Of a stretch of DNA of 64,000 nucleotides, positions 8,853 through 17,459 are shown piece by piece. The position numbers and the translations under genes are program-made. The stretch is from an uncultured Lachnospiraceae bacterium (GTDB lineage: Bacteria > Bacillota > Clostridia > Lachnospirales > Lachnospiraceae), in the NCBI GenBank assembly GCA_910578115.1, contig CAJTPO010000010.1, positions 50,672 through 114,671 of the forward strand, read 5' to 3'. Every line of letters begins with the position of its first letter. Position 1 is the stretch's first letter. Under the pieces are notes generated by a model. It made no database searches. It saw only the letters and a list, made by a program, of their open reading frames with translations, and had not been told where the DNA came from.

Positions 8853-11366
8853 ATGGAACAAGTCACTCAATACGGTATTTATGAAAAGGAAATGGACAAG
8901 TATCTGGACAGCACTCTGACACCGGCCGAGCGGGCGGCGGACTTGTTGAGCAGGATGACATTGGAGGAAAAAATGGCACAGGTGAACTGTGTGCTGGTAC
9001 CGGCAGGCAGGGAGGAAGAGATCAGGCAACGCTGCAGATATGGAATCGGGGAGGTTTCCACGCTGGAGGTGCGGATGTTGGGCAGTGCAAAGGAGGCCGC
9101 TGCTTTTCAACGGAAAGTACAGGCCATGGTGATGGAAAACAGTCCTCATCGTATTCCGGCGATCTTTCATATGGAAGGACTGTGCGGCGCCTTTATTCAG
9201 GATGCCACGAGTTTTCCTTCCGGGATCGGCAGGGCTTCCTCCTGGGATCCGGCCTTAGAAGAGCGGATCGGACAGATTGTGGCGAGACAGGAAAATGCCG
9301 CCGGTTTTACGCACACGCTGGCGCCGGTCCTGGATATTTCCCGGGATGCAAGAATGGGACGGCAGGGAGAGACTTACGGGGAGGATCCGGTCCTGGCAGC
9401 AGCCATGGGTACGGCCTACACCAGGGGCATTCAGGAGCGGGGGCTGGAGGTGTCCGCGCAGACAGGGAATAAGCGTTATTCTGAGGCGGTTGCCAAACAT
9501 TTCATGGGATTCCACAACTCGGAGGGCGGTATTCATGGAGCTGACAGCCGCACGCCCAGAAGGCTGATGGAGGAAATCTACGGCAAGCCGTTTCAGGCGG
9601 CTATCCGGGAGGCTTCCCTGCGCGGTGTGATGCCCTGCTATTGTACTTTTGACGGGGAACCGGCCTCCGCTTCCCCGATGTTGTTGACGGAGATTCTGCG
9701 GGAGGAGATGGGGTTTGACGGACTGGCGGTATCTGACTATGGCGCCATTGAGAATATCCATAATGTCCAGAACATGTATGAGAGTGTGACGGAGGCCGGG
9801 CTTTATGCCATGGAGGCGGGGATGGACGTGGAGATGCCAAACTGCGCCGCCTACAATGACGAACTGGCGGAGCTGTTCTGGAGCGGCCGGGCGGATATGG
9901 CCATTCTGGACAGGGCCGTCAGGCGTGTGCTGGAAGCAAAGTTCCGCATGGGTCTGTTTGAACATCCTTACGCATTGGAGGATGCGGCCTTTGAAGCGGC
10001 TTTCTACCGGCAGGAGGATGCGGAGGTGACGCTGCAGTCCGCCAGAGAGTCCCTGATCTTACTCAAGAACGACGGGACCCTTCCGCTTGGGAGGAATGTC
10101 CGCAGGATCGCGGTGGTCGGTTGCCACGCACAGAATGCAGGCAGTTTTTTCGGCGGTTATACGCATCTGAGCATGGTGGAAGCCGTGCACGCCGTGGCGA
10201 ATTCTATCGCCGGGATTGGCGAGGCGGCTGTCAATCGGGAAAAAGAGGTGCCGTATATTCCGGGGACGCAGATCCAGTCGGATGAGACAGAGGAGTTCGC
10301 AGCCGTCCTGCGGCAGATCAAGCCAGGGTGTAAGAGCCTGTTGGAGGAATTGAGAGACAGGCTGCCGGAGGTGGAAATCGGCTACGCTTACGGTTATCCC
10401 GCGGCGGGCAACGATATGAGCCGCCATGAGGAGGCGCTGACTCTGATCGCGCAGGCGGATCTGTGCATCATGACGCTGGGCGGCAAGCACGGCTCCTGTT
10501 CGGTAGCCACCATGGGAGAGGGTGTGGATGGCACGGACATCAATCTGCCCGAATGTCAGGAAGTCTTTCTGCGTAAAGCGGCGGCAGTCGGCAAGCCCCT
10601 GATCGGCATCCACTTTAATGGCAGGCCGGTTTCCAGTGATGGGGCGGATACCTGTCTGCAGGCGCTGATCGAGGCGTGGAATCCCTCGGAGAGAGGAGCG
10701 GAGGCGATCGTTGATGTGTTGACGGGAGCGTATGATCCCTGCGGCAGGCTGCCGGTCTCGGTGGCGTATCACGCGGGGCAGATCCCGATCTACTATGATC
10801 ATCCCAACGGTTCTTCGTGGCATCAGGGAGCCAGCATCGGCTTTTCCGATTATGTGGATCTGCCTCACACACCCCGGTATTATTTCGGGTATGGTCTGTC
10901 TTATACTTCTTTTGCATACAGTGATTTCTGCTGCGGCAGTAAGGTGGCTGTCCGGGCGGGAGAGGAATCTCAGGGGCAGAAGATGCTTCGCCCGGACGAA
11001 CGTATCCAGGTATCGGTCACGGTCAAAAATACGGGTAAGACGGCAGGCACGGAGATCGTACAGCTGTATCTGAAAGACATATATGCCAGTATGACCCGCC
11101 CGGTCATGGAGCTTGCCGGTTTTGCCAGGGTGGAACTGGAACCGGGAGAAGCCCGAAGGATTACCTTCGAGACCGATCCGAGCCAGCTTGCATTTCTGGA
11201 CAGGAAACTGCGGTGGAAGATCGAAGCCGGCACAGTACAGGTGATGATCGGGGCATCCTCTCAGGACATCAAGTATACGGGAGAATTAAAAATAACGGAT
11301 GATATGTACATAGACGGCAGGGAACGCCGGTTTTATGCGGATGTCTTTGAATCCCCGATTCCATAG
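8853..11366 (+). CDS. GH3 family beta-glycosidase, full length
   Basis: An 837-residue cytoplasmic enzyme in the usual GH3 order: catalytic barrel (residues about 20-370) with nucleophile Asp295 in AVSDYGA, the alpha/beta sandwich domain (about 400-650) and a C-terminal fibronectin III-like domain (about 715-830). No signal peptide is present. The start ATG 8853 has GAGAGGAAAG just upstream; a TTG start 27 bases earlier is possible but poorer. The N-terminal region (FHMEGLCGAF, GRQGETYGEDP) resembles beta-glucosidase/beta-xylosidase members, but the sugar specificity cannot be read. It lies downstream of the two-component system and probably belongs to the same regulon. The 146 bases before it hold no clear promoter. 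Confidence 0.92.
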   Translation: MEQVTQYGIYEKEMDKYLDSTLTPAERAADLLSRMTLEEKMAQVNCVLVPAGREEEIRQRCRYGIGEVSTLEVRMLGSAKEAAAFQRKVQAMVMENSPHRIPAIFHMEGLCGAFIQDATSFPSGIGRASSWDPALEERIGQIVARQENAAGFTHTLAPVLDISRDARMGRQGETYGEDPVLAAAMGTAYTRGIQERGLEVSAQTGNKRYSEAVAKHFMGFHNSEGGIHGADSRTPRRLMEEIYGKPFQAAIREASLRGVMPCYCTFDGEPASASPMLLTEILREEMGFDGLAVSDYGAIENIHNVQNMYESVTEAGLYAMEAGMDVEMPNCAAYNDELAELFWSGRADMAILDRAVRRVLEAKFRMGLFEHPYALEDAAFEAAFYRQEDAEVTLQSARESLILLKNDGTLPLGRNVRRIAVVGCHAQNAGSFFGGYTHLSMVEAVHAVANSIAGIGEAAVNREKEVPYIPGTQIQSDETEEFAAVLRQIKPGCKSLLEELRDRLPEVEIGYAYGYPAAGNDMSRHEEALTLIAQADLCIMTLGGKHGSCSVATMGEGVDGTDINLPECQEVFLRKAAAVGKPLIGIHFNGRPVSSDGADTCLQALIEAWNPSERGAEAIVDVLTGAYDPCGRLPVSVAYHAGQIPIYYDHPNGSSWHQGASIGFSDYVDLPHTPRYYFGYGLSYTSFAYSDFCCGSKVAVRAGEESQGQKMLRPDERIQVSVTVKNTGKTAGTEIVQLYLKDIYASMTRPVMELAGFARVELEPGEARRITFETDPSQLAFLDRKLRWKIEAGTVQVMIGASSQDIKYTGELKITDDMYIDGRERRFYADVFESPIP

Positions 11367-11426
11367 TGCAAAATCAAAGGGGATATAACAGGAAAATTCA
11401 GATAAAAGAAATTGGAGGGATATTGT

Positions 11427-14234
11427 ATGCAGATTTATGACATGAAGGTAAATCATTTGACGAACCCGCTGGGATTTCGGATGCCGCGCACTGTTTTCTC
11501 ATGGAAGGTGAAGGAGGCCGAGGGCAGGAGGCAGGAGGCGGCCCGGCTGCAGATCGCACTGGATGAAGGCATGGGGGAGATCCTGTTTGATTCTGGTTTT
11601 GATACCAATGCGGACAGTCTGGCATATCCGGTATCGCTGGCATTGCAACCGTACACCCGCTATTATTGGACTGTTACGGTGCGCAGTGAGGCGGGAGAAG
11701 AGGCCGTGGGAGCGGTACAGTGGTTTGAGACGGCCAAGATGCAGGAAGACTGGTGCGGACAGTGGATCACCTGTGACAGTAAGGAGAAGAGGCATCCTTA
11801 TTTTGAAAAGGATGTGCAGGTGGACAAACCGGTCAGATGGGCCAGACTCTATATCTGCGGCCTGGGGCTGTATGAAGCCTTTTATCAGGCGAAGCAGGGG
11901 GATGCGGCGGGCAGCTTACAGCGGATCGGGGAAGAATATCTGACGCCTTACAGCAATGATTACAACGAGTGGGTGCAGTACCAGACCTATGATGTGACAG
12001 GGCTGCTGCAGTCTTCGGGGCGGTTGTCGGTCCTGTTGGGCAATGGCTGGTATAAGGCGAGATTCGGGTTTTCGGCGTTGGAGGATGTGGGATTTTACGG
12101 TAATGACTGGAAGCTGATCGCAGAACTGCGCATCGTCTATGAGGACGGCTCTGAGGAAGTGATCGGAACGGATGAGAGCTGGAGCGTGCGGCGCAGTAAG
12201 ATCGCCTTTTCCAACCTGTATGACGGGGAGCTGCGGGACGATACGCTGGCGGAGACGGCAATCTGTCAGGCACAGCTTTGCGAGCCGCCGAAGGGGGTAC
12301 TGACGGAGCGGATGAGCCTGCCGGTGACGGTGCACGAGACGTTCGAACCGGTGGAACTGATCCATACGCCTGCGGGAGAGCTGGTCTTCGATCTGGGGCA
12401 GGAGATCACCGGATTATTTGCGCTGCGGGTACAGCAGCCGGCAGGGACGAAGATCCATATCCAGACGGGTGAGATCCTGCAGGACGGCAATTTCTACAAT
12501 GAAAATCTTAGAACGGCGAAGTCCGAGTATATCTATATAGCAGACGGCAGTGAGCAGGTGATCATGCCCCACTTTACGTTCTATGGCTATCGGTATGTGA
12601 AGATCCAGGGCATTCCGGATCTGAAGAAAGAGGACTTTAAAGGACTGGCGATCTACAGCGATTTTCAGGAGATCGGATTCATGAAGACGGGCAATGCGCT
12701 GCTAAACCGCTTTATCGAGAACGTGCGCTGGGGACTTAAGGATAATTTCGTGGATGTGCCCACCGACTGTCCGCAGCGGGATGAGCGCATGGGCTGGACG
12801 GGAGACGCCCAGGTATTCTCGCCGACGGCCATGTATCTGACGGATCCTTACGCATTCTATGCGAAGTATCTGTACGATATGGGGAAGGAGCAACGCGCTC
12901 TGGGCGGCGGGGTGCCTCATGTAGTGCCTTCCTGCGGGGTGGAAGATTCCGCCTGCGTGTGGGGCGATGCGGCCTGTATCATTCCCTGGAACCTGTATCT
13001 GTTCTTCGGGGACAAGAGCATCCTGGAAGAACAGTTTGAGAGCATGAGAAGCTGGGTGGACTATGTGAGCCGGGTGGACGGAGACGACCACGGCTGGCGG
13101 AAGGTGTTCCACTTCGGCGACTGGCTGGCGCTGGACCATCCGGAGGGCGGTTCGGAGCAGGTGCTGGGCGCCACGGACGAGGGCTTTATCGCCAATCTCT
13201 ATTATGCGGTGAGCGCCGGACTGGTGGCGAAGGCGGCTCATGTGCTGGGGTATGAGGAAGAAGAGGAGCGATATGACAGCCTTTCCAGGGAGCAGTTTGC
13301 AGCAGTGAAAAAGGAGTTCTACAGCGCCACCGGCAGGTGCTGCATCAAGACTCAGACGGCGCTGCTTCTGACATTGAAATATCATCTCACGGAGAATGAG
13401 GAATTGGCGAAGCAGCAGCTTCTGCAGCTGTTCCAGTTCAGCCACGGCAAGCTGCGGACCGGATTCGTGGGAACGCCGTTGATGAGCAATATCCTGTCGG
13501 ACAACGGCATGGACGAGCTGGCATATCATTTGCTATTGAATGAGGAATACCCGGGCTGGCTGTATGAGGTGAAGCTGGGGGCGACCACCGTATGGGAGCG
13601 CTGGAACAGCCTGCTGGCGGACGGCACCATTTCGGGAACCAGCATGAACAGCATGAACCATTACTCCTACGGTTCCGTGCTGGAATGGATGTTCCGCCAT
13701 GCGGCCGGTATCGACAGCATGGATGAGGCGCCGGGCTTCAGAAAGGCCAGGTTTGCGCCGACGCTGAACCGGCGGGTGCGCAGCATGGAGGCATCCTATG
13801 ACTCTGCTTCCGGTGTCTATGCCTGCAGCTGGGAACTGACGGACAGGGAGCATGTGACATTGTCCGTGACGGTACCCTTCAACTGCAGTGCGCTTCTTAC
13901 GCTGCCACAGGCGCCGCAGGAGATCTATGAGGATCGGACAAATCCCATGTTTGCGGATGTGCAGGAAGGGGTATGCCACCTGCATGCCGGCACCTACACG
14001 GTATCCTACCGGCTGGAGGCGCCGCTTGTGCAGACTTATGATCTGGATACGCCGATGTGGAAACTGAAAGCGGAACCGGAAATCGTGGAGAAGCTGCGGG
14101 ACGTGCTTGACCTGACGACGATCGCGGAAGAATATATGGGACGCTCCGTGCGGGGGTATCAGGATATGTTCAAAGGATCTATCGACAAGTCATTGCTGGA
14201 ACAGGTGGAAGCCCGGCTGGCAGAAGGCAGATAG
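11427..14234 (+). CDS. Alpha-L-rhamnosidase, GH78
   Basis: A 935-residue cytoplasmic enzyme. Domains in order: N-terminal beta domain (NPLGFRMPRTVFSW) and a jelly-roll carbohydrate-binding region, a Bac_rhamnosid core domain, the six-hairpin catalytic barrel with the signature VPTDCPQRDERMGWTGDA at about residues 443-460, which carries the catalytic acidic residues, and a C-terminal beta domain with ATTVWERWNS nearby. ATG 11427 lies seven bases after GGAGGG; a TTG five codons earlier overlaps that site. It removes terminal alpha-L-rhamnose from glycans, for example rhamnogalacturonan or arabinogalactan side chains. It is the last gene of the glycan locus and converges with the MATE gene 27 bases on. 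Confidence 0.93.
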   Translation: MQIYDMKVNHLTNPLGFRMPRTVFSWKVKEAEGRRQEAARLQIALDEGMGEILFDSGFDTNADSLAYPVSLALQPYTRYYWTVTVRSEAGEEAVGAVQWFETAKMQEDWCGQWITCDSKEKRHPYFEKDVQVDKPVRWARLYICGLGLYEAFYQAKQGDAAGSLQRIGEEYLTPYSNDYNEWVQYQTYDVTGLLQSSGRLSVLLGNGWYKARFGFSALEDVGFYGNDWKLIAELRIVYEDGSEEVIGTDESWSVRRSKIAFSNLYDGELRDDTLAETAICQAQLCEPPKGVLTERMSLPVTVHETFEPVELIHTPAGELVFDLGQEITGLFALRVQQPAGTKIHIQTGEILQDGNFYNENLRTAKSEYIYIADGSEQVIMPHFTFYGYRYVKIQGIPDLKKEDFKGLAIYSDFQEIGFMKTGNALLNRFIENVRWGLKDNFVDVPTDCPQRDERMGWTGDAQVFSPTAMYLTDPYAFYAKYLYDMGKEQRALGGGVPHVVPSCGVEDSACVWGDAACIIPWNLYLFFGDKSILEEQFESMRSWVDYVSRVDGDDHGWRKVFHFGDWLALDHPEGGSEQVLGATDEGFIANLYYAVSAGLVAKAAHVLGYEEEEERYDSLSREQFAAVKKEFYSATGRCCIKTQTALLLTLKYHLTENEELAKQQLLQLFQFSHGKLRTGFVGTPLMSNILSDNGMDELAYHLLLNEEYPGWLYEVKLGATTVWERWNSLLADGTISGTSMNSMNHYSYGSVLEWMFRHAAGIDSMDEAPGFRKARFAPTLNRRVRSMEASYDSASGVYACSWELTDREHVTLSVTVPFNCSALLTLPQAPQEIYEDRTNPMFADVQEGVCHLHAGTYTVSYRLEAPLVQTYDLDTPMWKLKAEPEIVEKLRDVLDLTTIAEEYMGRSVRGYQDMFKGSIDKSLLEQVEARLAEGR

Positions 14235-14261
14235 TGGCCGTGTCTTTCGGAAGTGTCCGGC

Positions 14262-15602
14262 TTAAGAGCCTGCGCGCCACGCTCCCTTTTTGTAGAAAAG
14301 AAGGGAGAGTACCGTGCCCAGACACCACCCGATGGGCCAGGAGAGCCAGATGCCGGTGGCGGAGCGCATGGCTGCGGAGAGCACGAAGGCCAGCATCACT
14401 CGTAGGATCAGATCTGTAAAAGTAGCGGTCATAAATTGTTTCATCGCACCTGCGCCCCGCAGGACGCCGTCGGAGATCAGCTTGGCGGAGATCACGAAAT
14501 AGAAAGGGGAGACGATCCATAAGAATTGCTGTCCCGTCTGCAGCGCTTTGACGGAGGACTGGTCCATGAAAAGCAGGAGCAGATATCTGCCAAGACACAG
14601 ATAAAGCAGGCACAGCGGCAGACTTAAAGTCCACACCAGTTTCAGACCGGCGCGGAAACCTTCCCTGACACGGGACCAGGTTTTCGCGCCGATATTCTGG
14701 GCGGAGAAATTGGATATACCGTTGCCGATCGTCGTAAACGAGGTAATAACCAGATTATTCAATTTGATGGCGGCGGAGTAGCCGGCGGCCACGCTGACGC
14801 CGAAGCTGTTGATACAGCCCTGTACCAGAATATTGCCGACGGAGATGAAGGACTGCTGCAGGACGCTGGGGATGGCGATGGTGAGGATCTTCTTTAACAG
14901 GTCCCAGGAAAAAACTTCAATCTTTGCATTTCCGGACGATACTTCGATCCCGGCAAGCCTTTTTAAGATCAAAATCACAGAGAAAATGCAGCTGATTCCC
15001 TGACAGAGGAAGGTTGCCCAGGCCACGCCTGCTATACCCATCTGCAGTGAGACGACAAACAGGATGTCCACCACGATATTCGCCGTGGAAGAAAAGGCCA
15101 GGAACAGGAAAGGTGTCTTCGAATCTCCCAGTGCGGAGAAAATCCCGGTGGCGATATTGTAGAAGAGTAAAAAGGGCAGTCCCAATATGTAGATATCCAG
15201 ATACAGCGCGGAATCGGCCATGATCTCTTCCTGTGTCTTCATCAGCCGCAGCAGAATGTCGCAGGACAGAAACCCGGCAAGCATCAGCACGATACAGAGC
15301 ACGGCGCTGGCGATCAGGGTGGTGTAGACGGCGGTCTTCATCCGTGCGTAGTCTTTGGCGCCGAACAGCTGGGAGACGATGACGGAGCATCCCATGTTGC
15401 AGCCGAAGGCAAAAGCGATGAAAATCAGGGTGATATTGTAGCTGTTTCCCACGGCGGCCAGGGCGTTTTCGCCGATAAACCTGCCGGCTACAAGGGAGTC
15501 GGCAATATTATAGAGCTGTTGGAAAATGATGCTCCCGAACATGGGAAGGCAGAAGGCCCAGAGGACTTTCTGCGGGTCGCCTTTGGTCAAGTCTTTGTTC
15601 AT
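14262..15602 (-). CDS. MATE family efflux transporter
   Basis: A 446-residue protein with about 12 membrane segments in two similar halves, typical of the MATE/MOP superfamily (PMFGSIIFQQLYNIADSLV at the start, AFAFGCNMGCSVIVSQLFGA). These proteins export organic cations and drugs in exchange for Na+ or H+. The start ATG at 15602 has only a weak purine stretch in front of it. It is divergent from the LysR regulator gene; a perfect palindrome lies in the shared region, so control by that regulator is a reasonable guess. The substrate is unknown. Confidence 0.92.
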   Translation of the reverse strand: MNKDLTKGDPQKVLWAFCLPMFGSIIFQQLYNIADSLVAGRFIGENALAAVGNSYNITLIFIAFAFGCNMGCSVIVSQLFGAKDYARMKTAVYTTLIASAVLCIVLMLAGFLSCDILLRLMKTQEEIMADSALYLDIYILGLPFLLFYNIATGIFSALGDSKTPFLFLAFSSTANIVVDILFVVSLQMGIAGVAWATFLCQGISCIFSVILILKRLAGIEVSSGNAKIEVFSWDLLKKILTIAIPSVLQQSFISVGNILVQGCINSFGVSVAAGYSAAIKLNNLVITSFTTIGNGISNFSAQNIGAKTWSRVREGFRAGLKLVWTLSLPLCLLYLCLGRYLLLLFMDQSSVKALQTGQQFLWIVSPFYFVISAKLISDGVLRGAGAMKQFMTATFTDLILRVMLAFVLSAAMRSATGIWLSWPIGWCLGTVLSLLFYKKGAWRAGS

Positions 15603-15645
15603 AGTAATCTCCGTTCCGCCGCCTTTCCGTCAGCGGCACAAATAG

Positions 15646-15720
15646 TAATGAAAGTCTACTTTCTTTCACAGTAAACTTCCATCATGCTCAGCCTGCCGCC
15701 TGGCAGGTCGCATGGCTTGT
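15646..15720 (+). repeat. Three-hairpin dispersed repeat (family A), diverged copy
   Basis: This stretch contains GTAAACTTCCATCATGCTC followed by the CCTGCCGCCTGGCAGG hairpin and GCATGG, matching the first two-thirds of the element at 39119-39282. Upstream of it lies an imperfect hairpin built on GAAAGTCTACTTTC, equivalent to the end hairpin of a preceding unit. It sits between the divergent MATE and LysR genes. Confidence 0.7.
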
Positions 15721-15812
15721 CTTTTTTTACAATATCGTATTATAATACCAGAAGAGAGATATTAAAAATATATTGATTATATATAAGGCATATAAAAATT
15801 ATATGCTTTGTC

Positions 15813-15837
15813 ATATGTCATATGGCATATGACATAT
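15813..15837. promoter_or_regulatory. Perfect 12-bp palindrome, probable LysR operator
   Basis: Bases 15813-15824 and 15826-15837 are exact inverted repeats of ATATGTCATATG around a single G. LysR regulators typically bind T-N11-A palindromes in the region between their own gene and a divergent target. The position just before the regulator gene start (15861) suits autoregulation. This also argues against the earlier ATG at 15822, which lies inside the palindrome. Confidence 0.6.
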
Positions 15838-15860
15838 CGGATGGCAGGTGGCAGGACAGG

Positions 15861-16819
15861 ATGGATATTAATTTTGAGTATTATAAAATTTTCTATTATG
15901 TGGCAAAATATAAAAACATCACCCGGGCGGCTACGGTGCTGGGCAGCAATCAGCCCAATGTGACCAGGGTCATGAAGCTGCTGGAAGAGGGGCTGCAATG
16001 CAAGCTGTTGGTGCGGGAGGCGAGAGGAATCGCGCTGACACAGGAGGGGGAACGCCTGTATGCCCATGTGGAGGCAGCATTTCATCAGCTGTTAAAGGCG
16101 CAGGAAGAGATCGGGGCACAGCTTCTTGACGGCACGGGGACGGTGGAGATCGGTGCGACGGAGACGGCGCTGCATCTTTTTCTGTTGGATGCGCTGCGGT
16201 CGTTTAAGGAAACCTGTCCGAGAGTCAGGATCAAGATTCACAATCATACCACGCCGGATATTTTGAAACGGCTTGCTTATGGCAGGCTGGATCTGGCCGT
16301 GATCACTACGCCTTTCGAGACGACGGGGCATCTGGTGGCCGGAAAGCTGACCGGATTCCGGGAGATACTGGCAGGGGGGAGCCGTACCGGAGGCTGGGAG
16401 AAGGGAAGGCGAAGCCGGGAGAAGCAGGGTATTGCGGCGGAACGTTTTGCAGGCCGTGGAGTCTGCAGGATCTGCAGGCGTATCCGTGGGTGGGGATCGG
16501 CAGCGGCACGGCGACCTGTGAGCTGTACCGGGCATTCTTTTTCCGGCAGAATGTGGATATCGAACCGGATACGGAGGTGGCGACTTCCGATCTGCTGATT
16601 CCGCTGATCCGGGCAGGCATGGGGATCGGATTCGTGCCGGAACGGATGGCACAGCCCTGGCTGGATGCAGGACAGCTGGTGCGGATCCCGCTTGACTGTG
16701 AACCGCCCAGACGGGAGATCCGGCTGGTCTATGACAGCGGCAGGGGGAAGAGCGCGGCGGCGGAGGGACTGCGGAAGTACCTGCAGAAGTACGCACAGGA
16801 ACGGCCTCAAAATCAGTAA
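15861..16819 (+). pseudogene. LysR-type regulator, frameshifted at a G6 tract
   Basis: The N-terminal helix-turn-helix (NITRAATVLGSNQPNVTR, about residues 17-34) and the first half of the effector domain read in one frame to LTGFREILAGG. There the sequence has six Gs (16374-16379), after which that frame turns into unrelated residues and stops at 16598. Adding one G gives a continuous protein in the frame that continues GEPYRRLGEG, PWSLQDLQAYPWVGIGSGT and the typical end VATSDLLIPLIRAGMGIGF, stopping at 16819. The repaired protein would be about 320 residues, normal for LysR. It is either a true loss, a slipped-strand phase-variable gene, or a base-calling error in the G run. Start ATG 15861 follows AGGACAGG. 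Confidence 0.85.
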
Positions 16820-16898
16820 AAGTCATGTTGCAGTTCACCATGAATCGTAACAAAGTCATTTCAAAGAATCACAGAGAATCATTTTAGAATGATTTTTC

Positions 16899-16927
16899 TT
16901 GTAAAAAAAGGAGTTTGAAGTTATAAT
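16899..16927 (+). promoter_or_regulatory. Sigma-A promoter of the valS T-box leader
   Basis: TTGTAA (16899-16904), a 17-base spacer and a perfect TATAAT (16922-16927) lie just upstream of the T-box leader, placing transcription start near 16934. Confidence 0.65.
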
Positions 16928-16934
16928 ACTATTA

Positions 16935-17290
16935 AAATTTACAGGTGATGACGAAGAGGAGTACACTTTTGACCGCCGCCAGAGAGAGCAGCCGCAGGCT
17001 GGAAGGCTGCTTCGGAGAGGGATTGTGGAAGGTAGCTTCGGAACCGGAATGTTGAATGGAAGGTGCATTGCAGTTCTTTGGCAGGCAGCTTAGTAGATGT
17101 TCCCGCCCGATCCCCGTTAGCGGATCAGATTTGAAAGGATATCCGACGGCAGGCGGTGGAAGATGGATCTTGGATCGATCGCACATCCGGCGGCCGGAGA
17201 GACAGCCTGAGAATCGATGAGTGAGAAACCAAGGTGGTACCGCGCATGATGCGCCCTTTGCTGTGACAGGATCAGCAGAGGGCTTTTTAT
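16935..17290 (+). promoter_or_regulatory. T-box leader controlling valS
   Basis: The T-box sequence AAGGTGGTACCGCG stands at 17231-17244. It is followed by an intrinsic terminator: 17253-17263 pairs with 17273-17283, then TTTTT. Upstream are features of Stem I: a GAGTA segment near 16960, AGAGAGAGCAGCCG, and a GGCTGGAAGGCTGC apical hairpin. Uncharged tRNA-Val is expected to bind and stabilise the antiterminator, allowing valS transcription. A candidate GTA valine specifier is at 17032-17034, but I could not fold Stem I with certainty. Together with the spacer to 17459, the region fills the 640 bases between the LysR gene and valS. Confidence 0.9.
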
Positions 17291-17459
17291 ATGGGAAATT
17301 TCTATGAATTTTCCATATGACAAAAAGCAATGACCGCACTGCGCCGGGCGAAAAAGCAACCGAAAACTGTGAAGAAGTAAGAACAAAGAAGAAGTAAGAA
17401 CAATGAAGAATTAAAAACAAAGTAAAAAACAAAGAAGGATTTATACAGGAGGGCACGAC

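Noticed and set aside
17032..17034. GTA as the T-box valine specifier
   Set aside because: Stem I could not be folded with certainty, so it is mentioned only as a candidate in the T-box entry.
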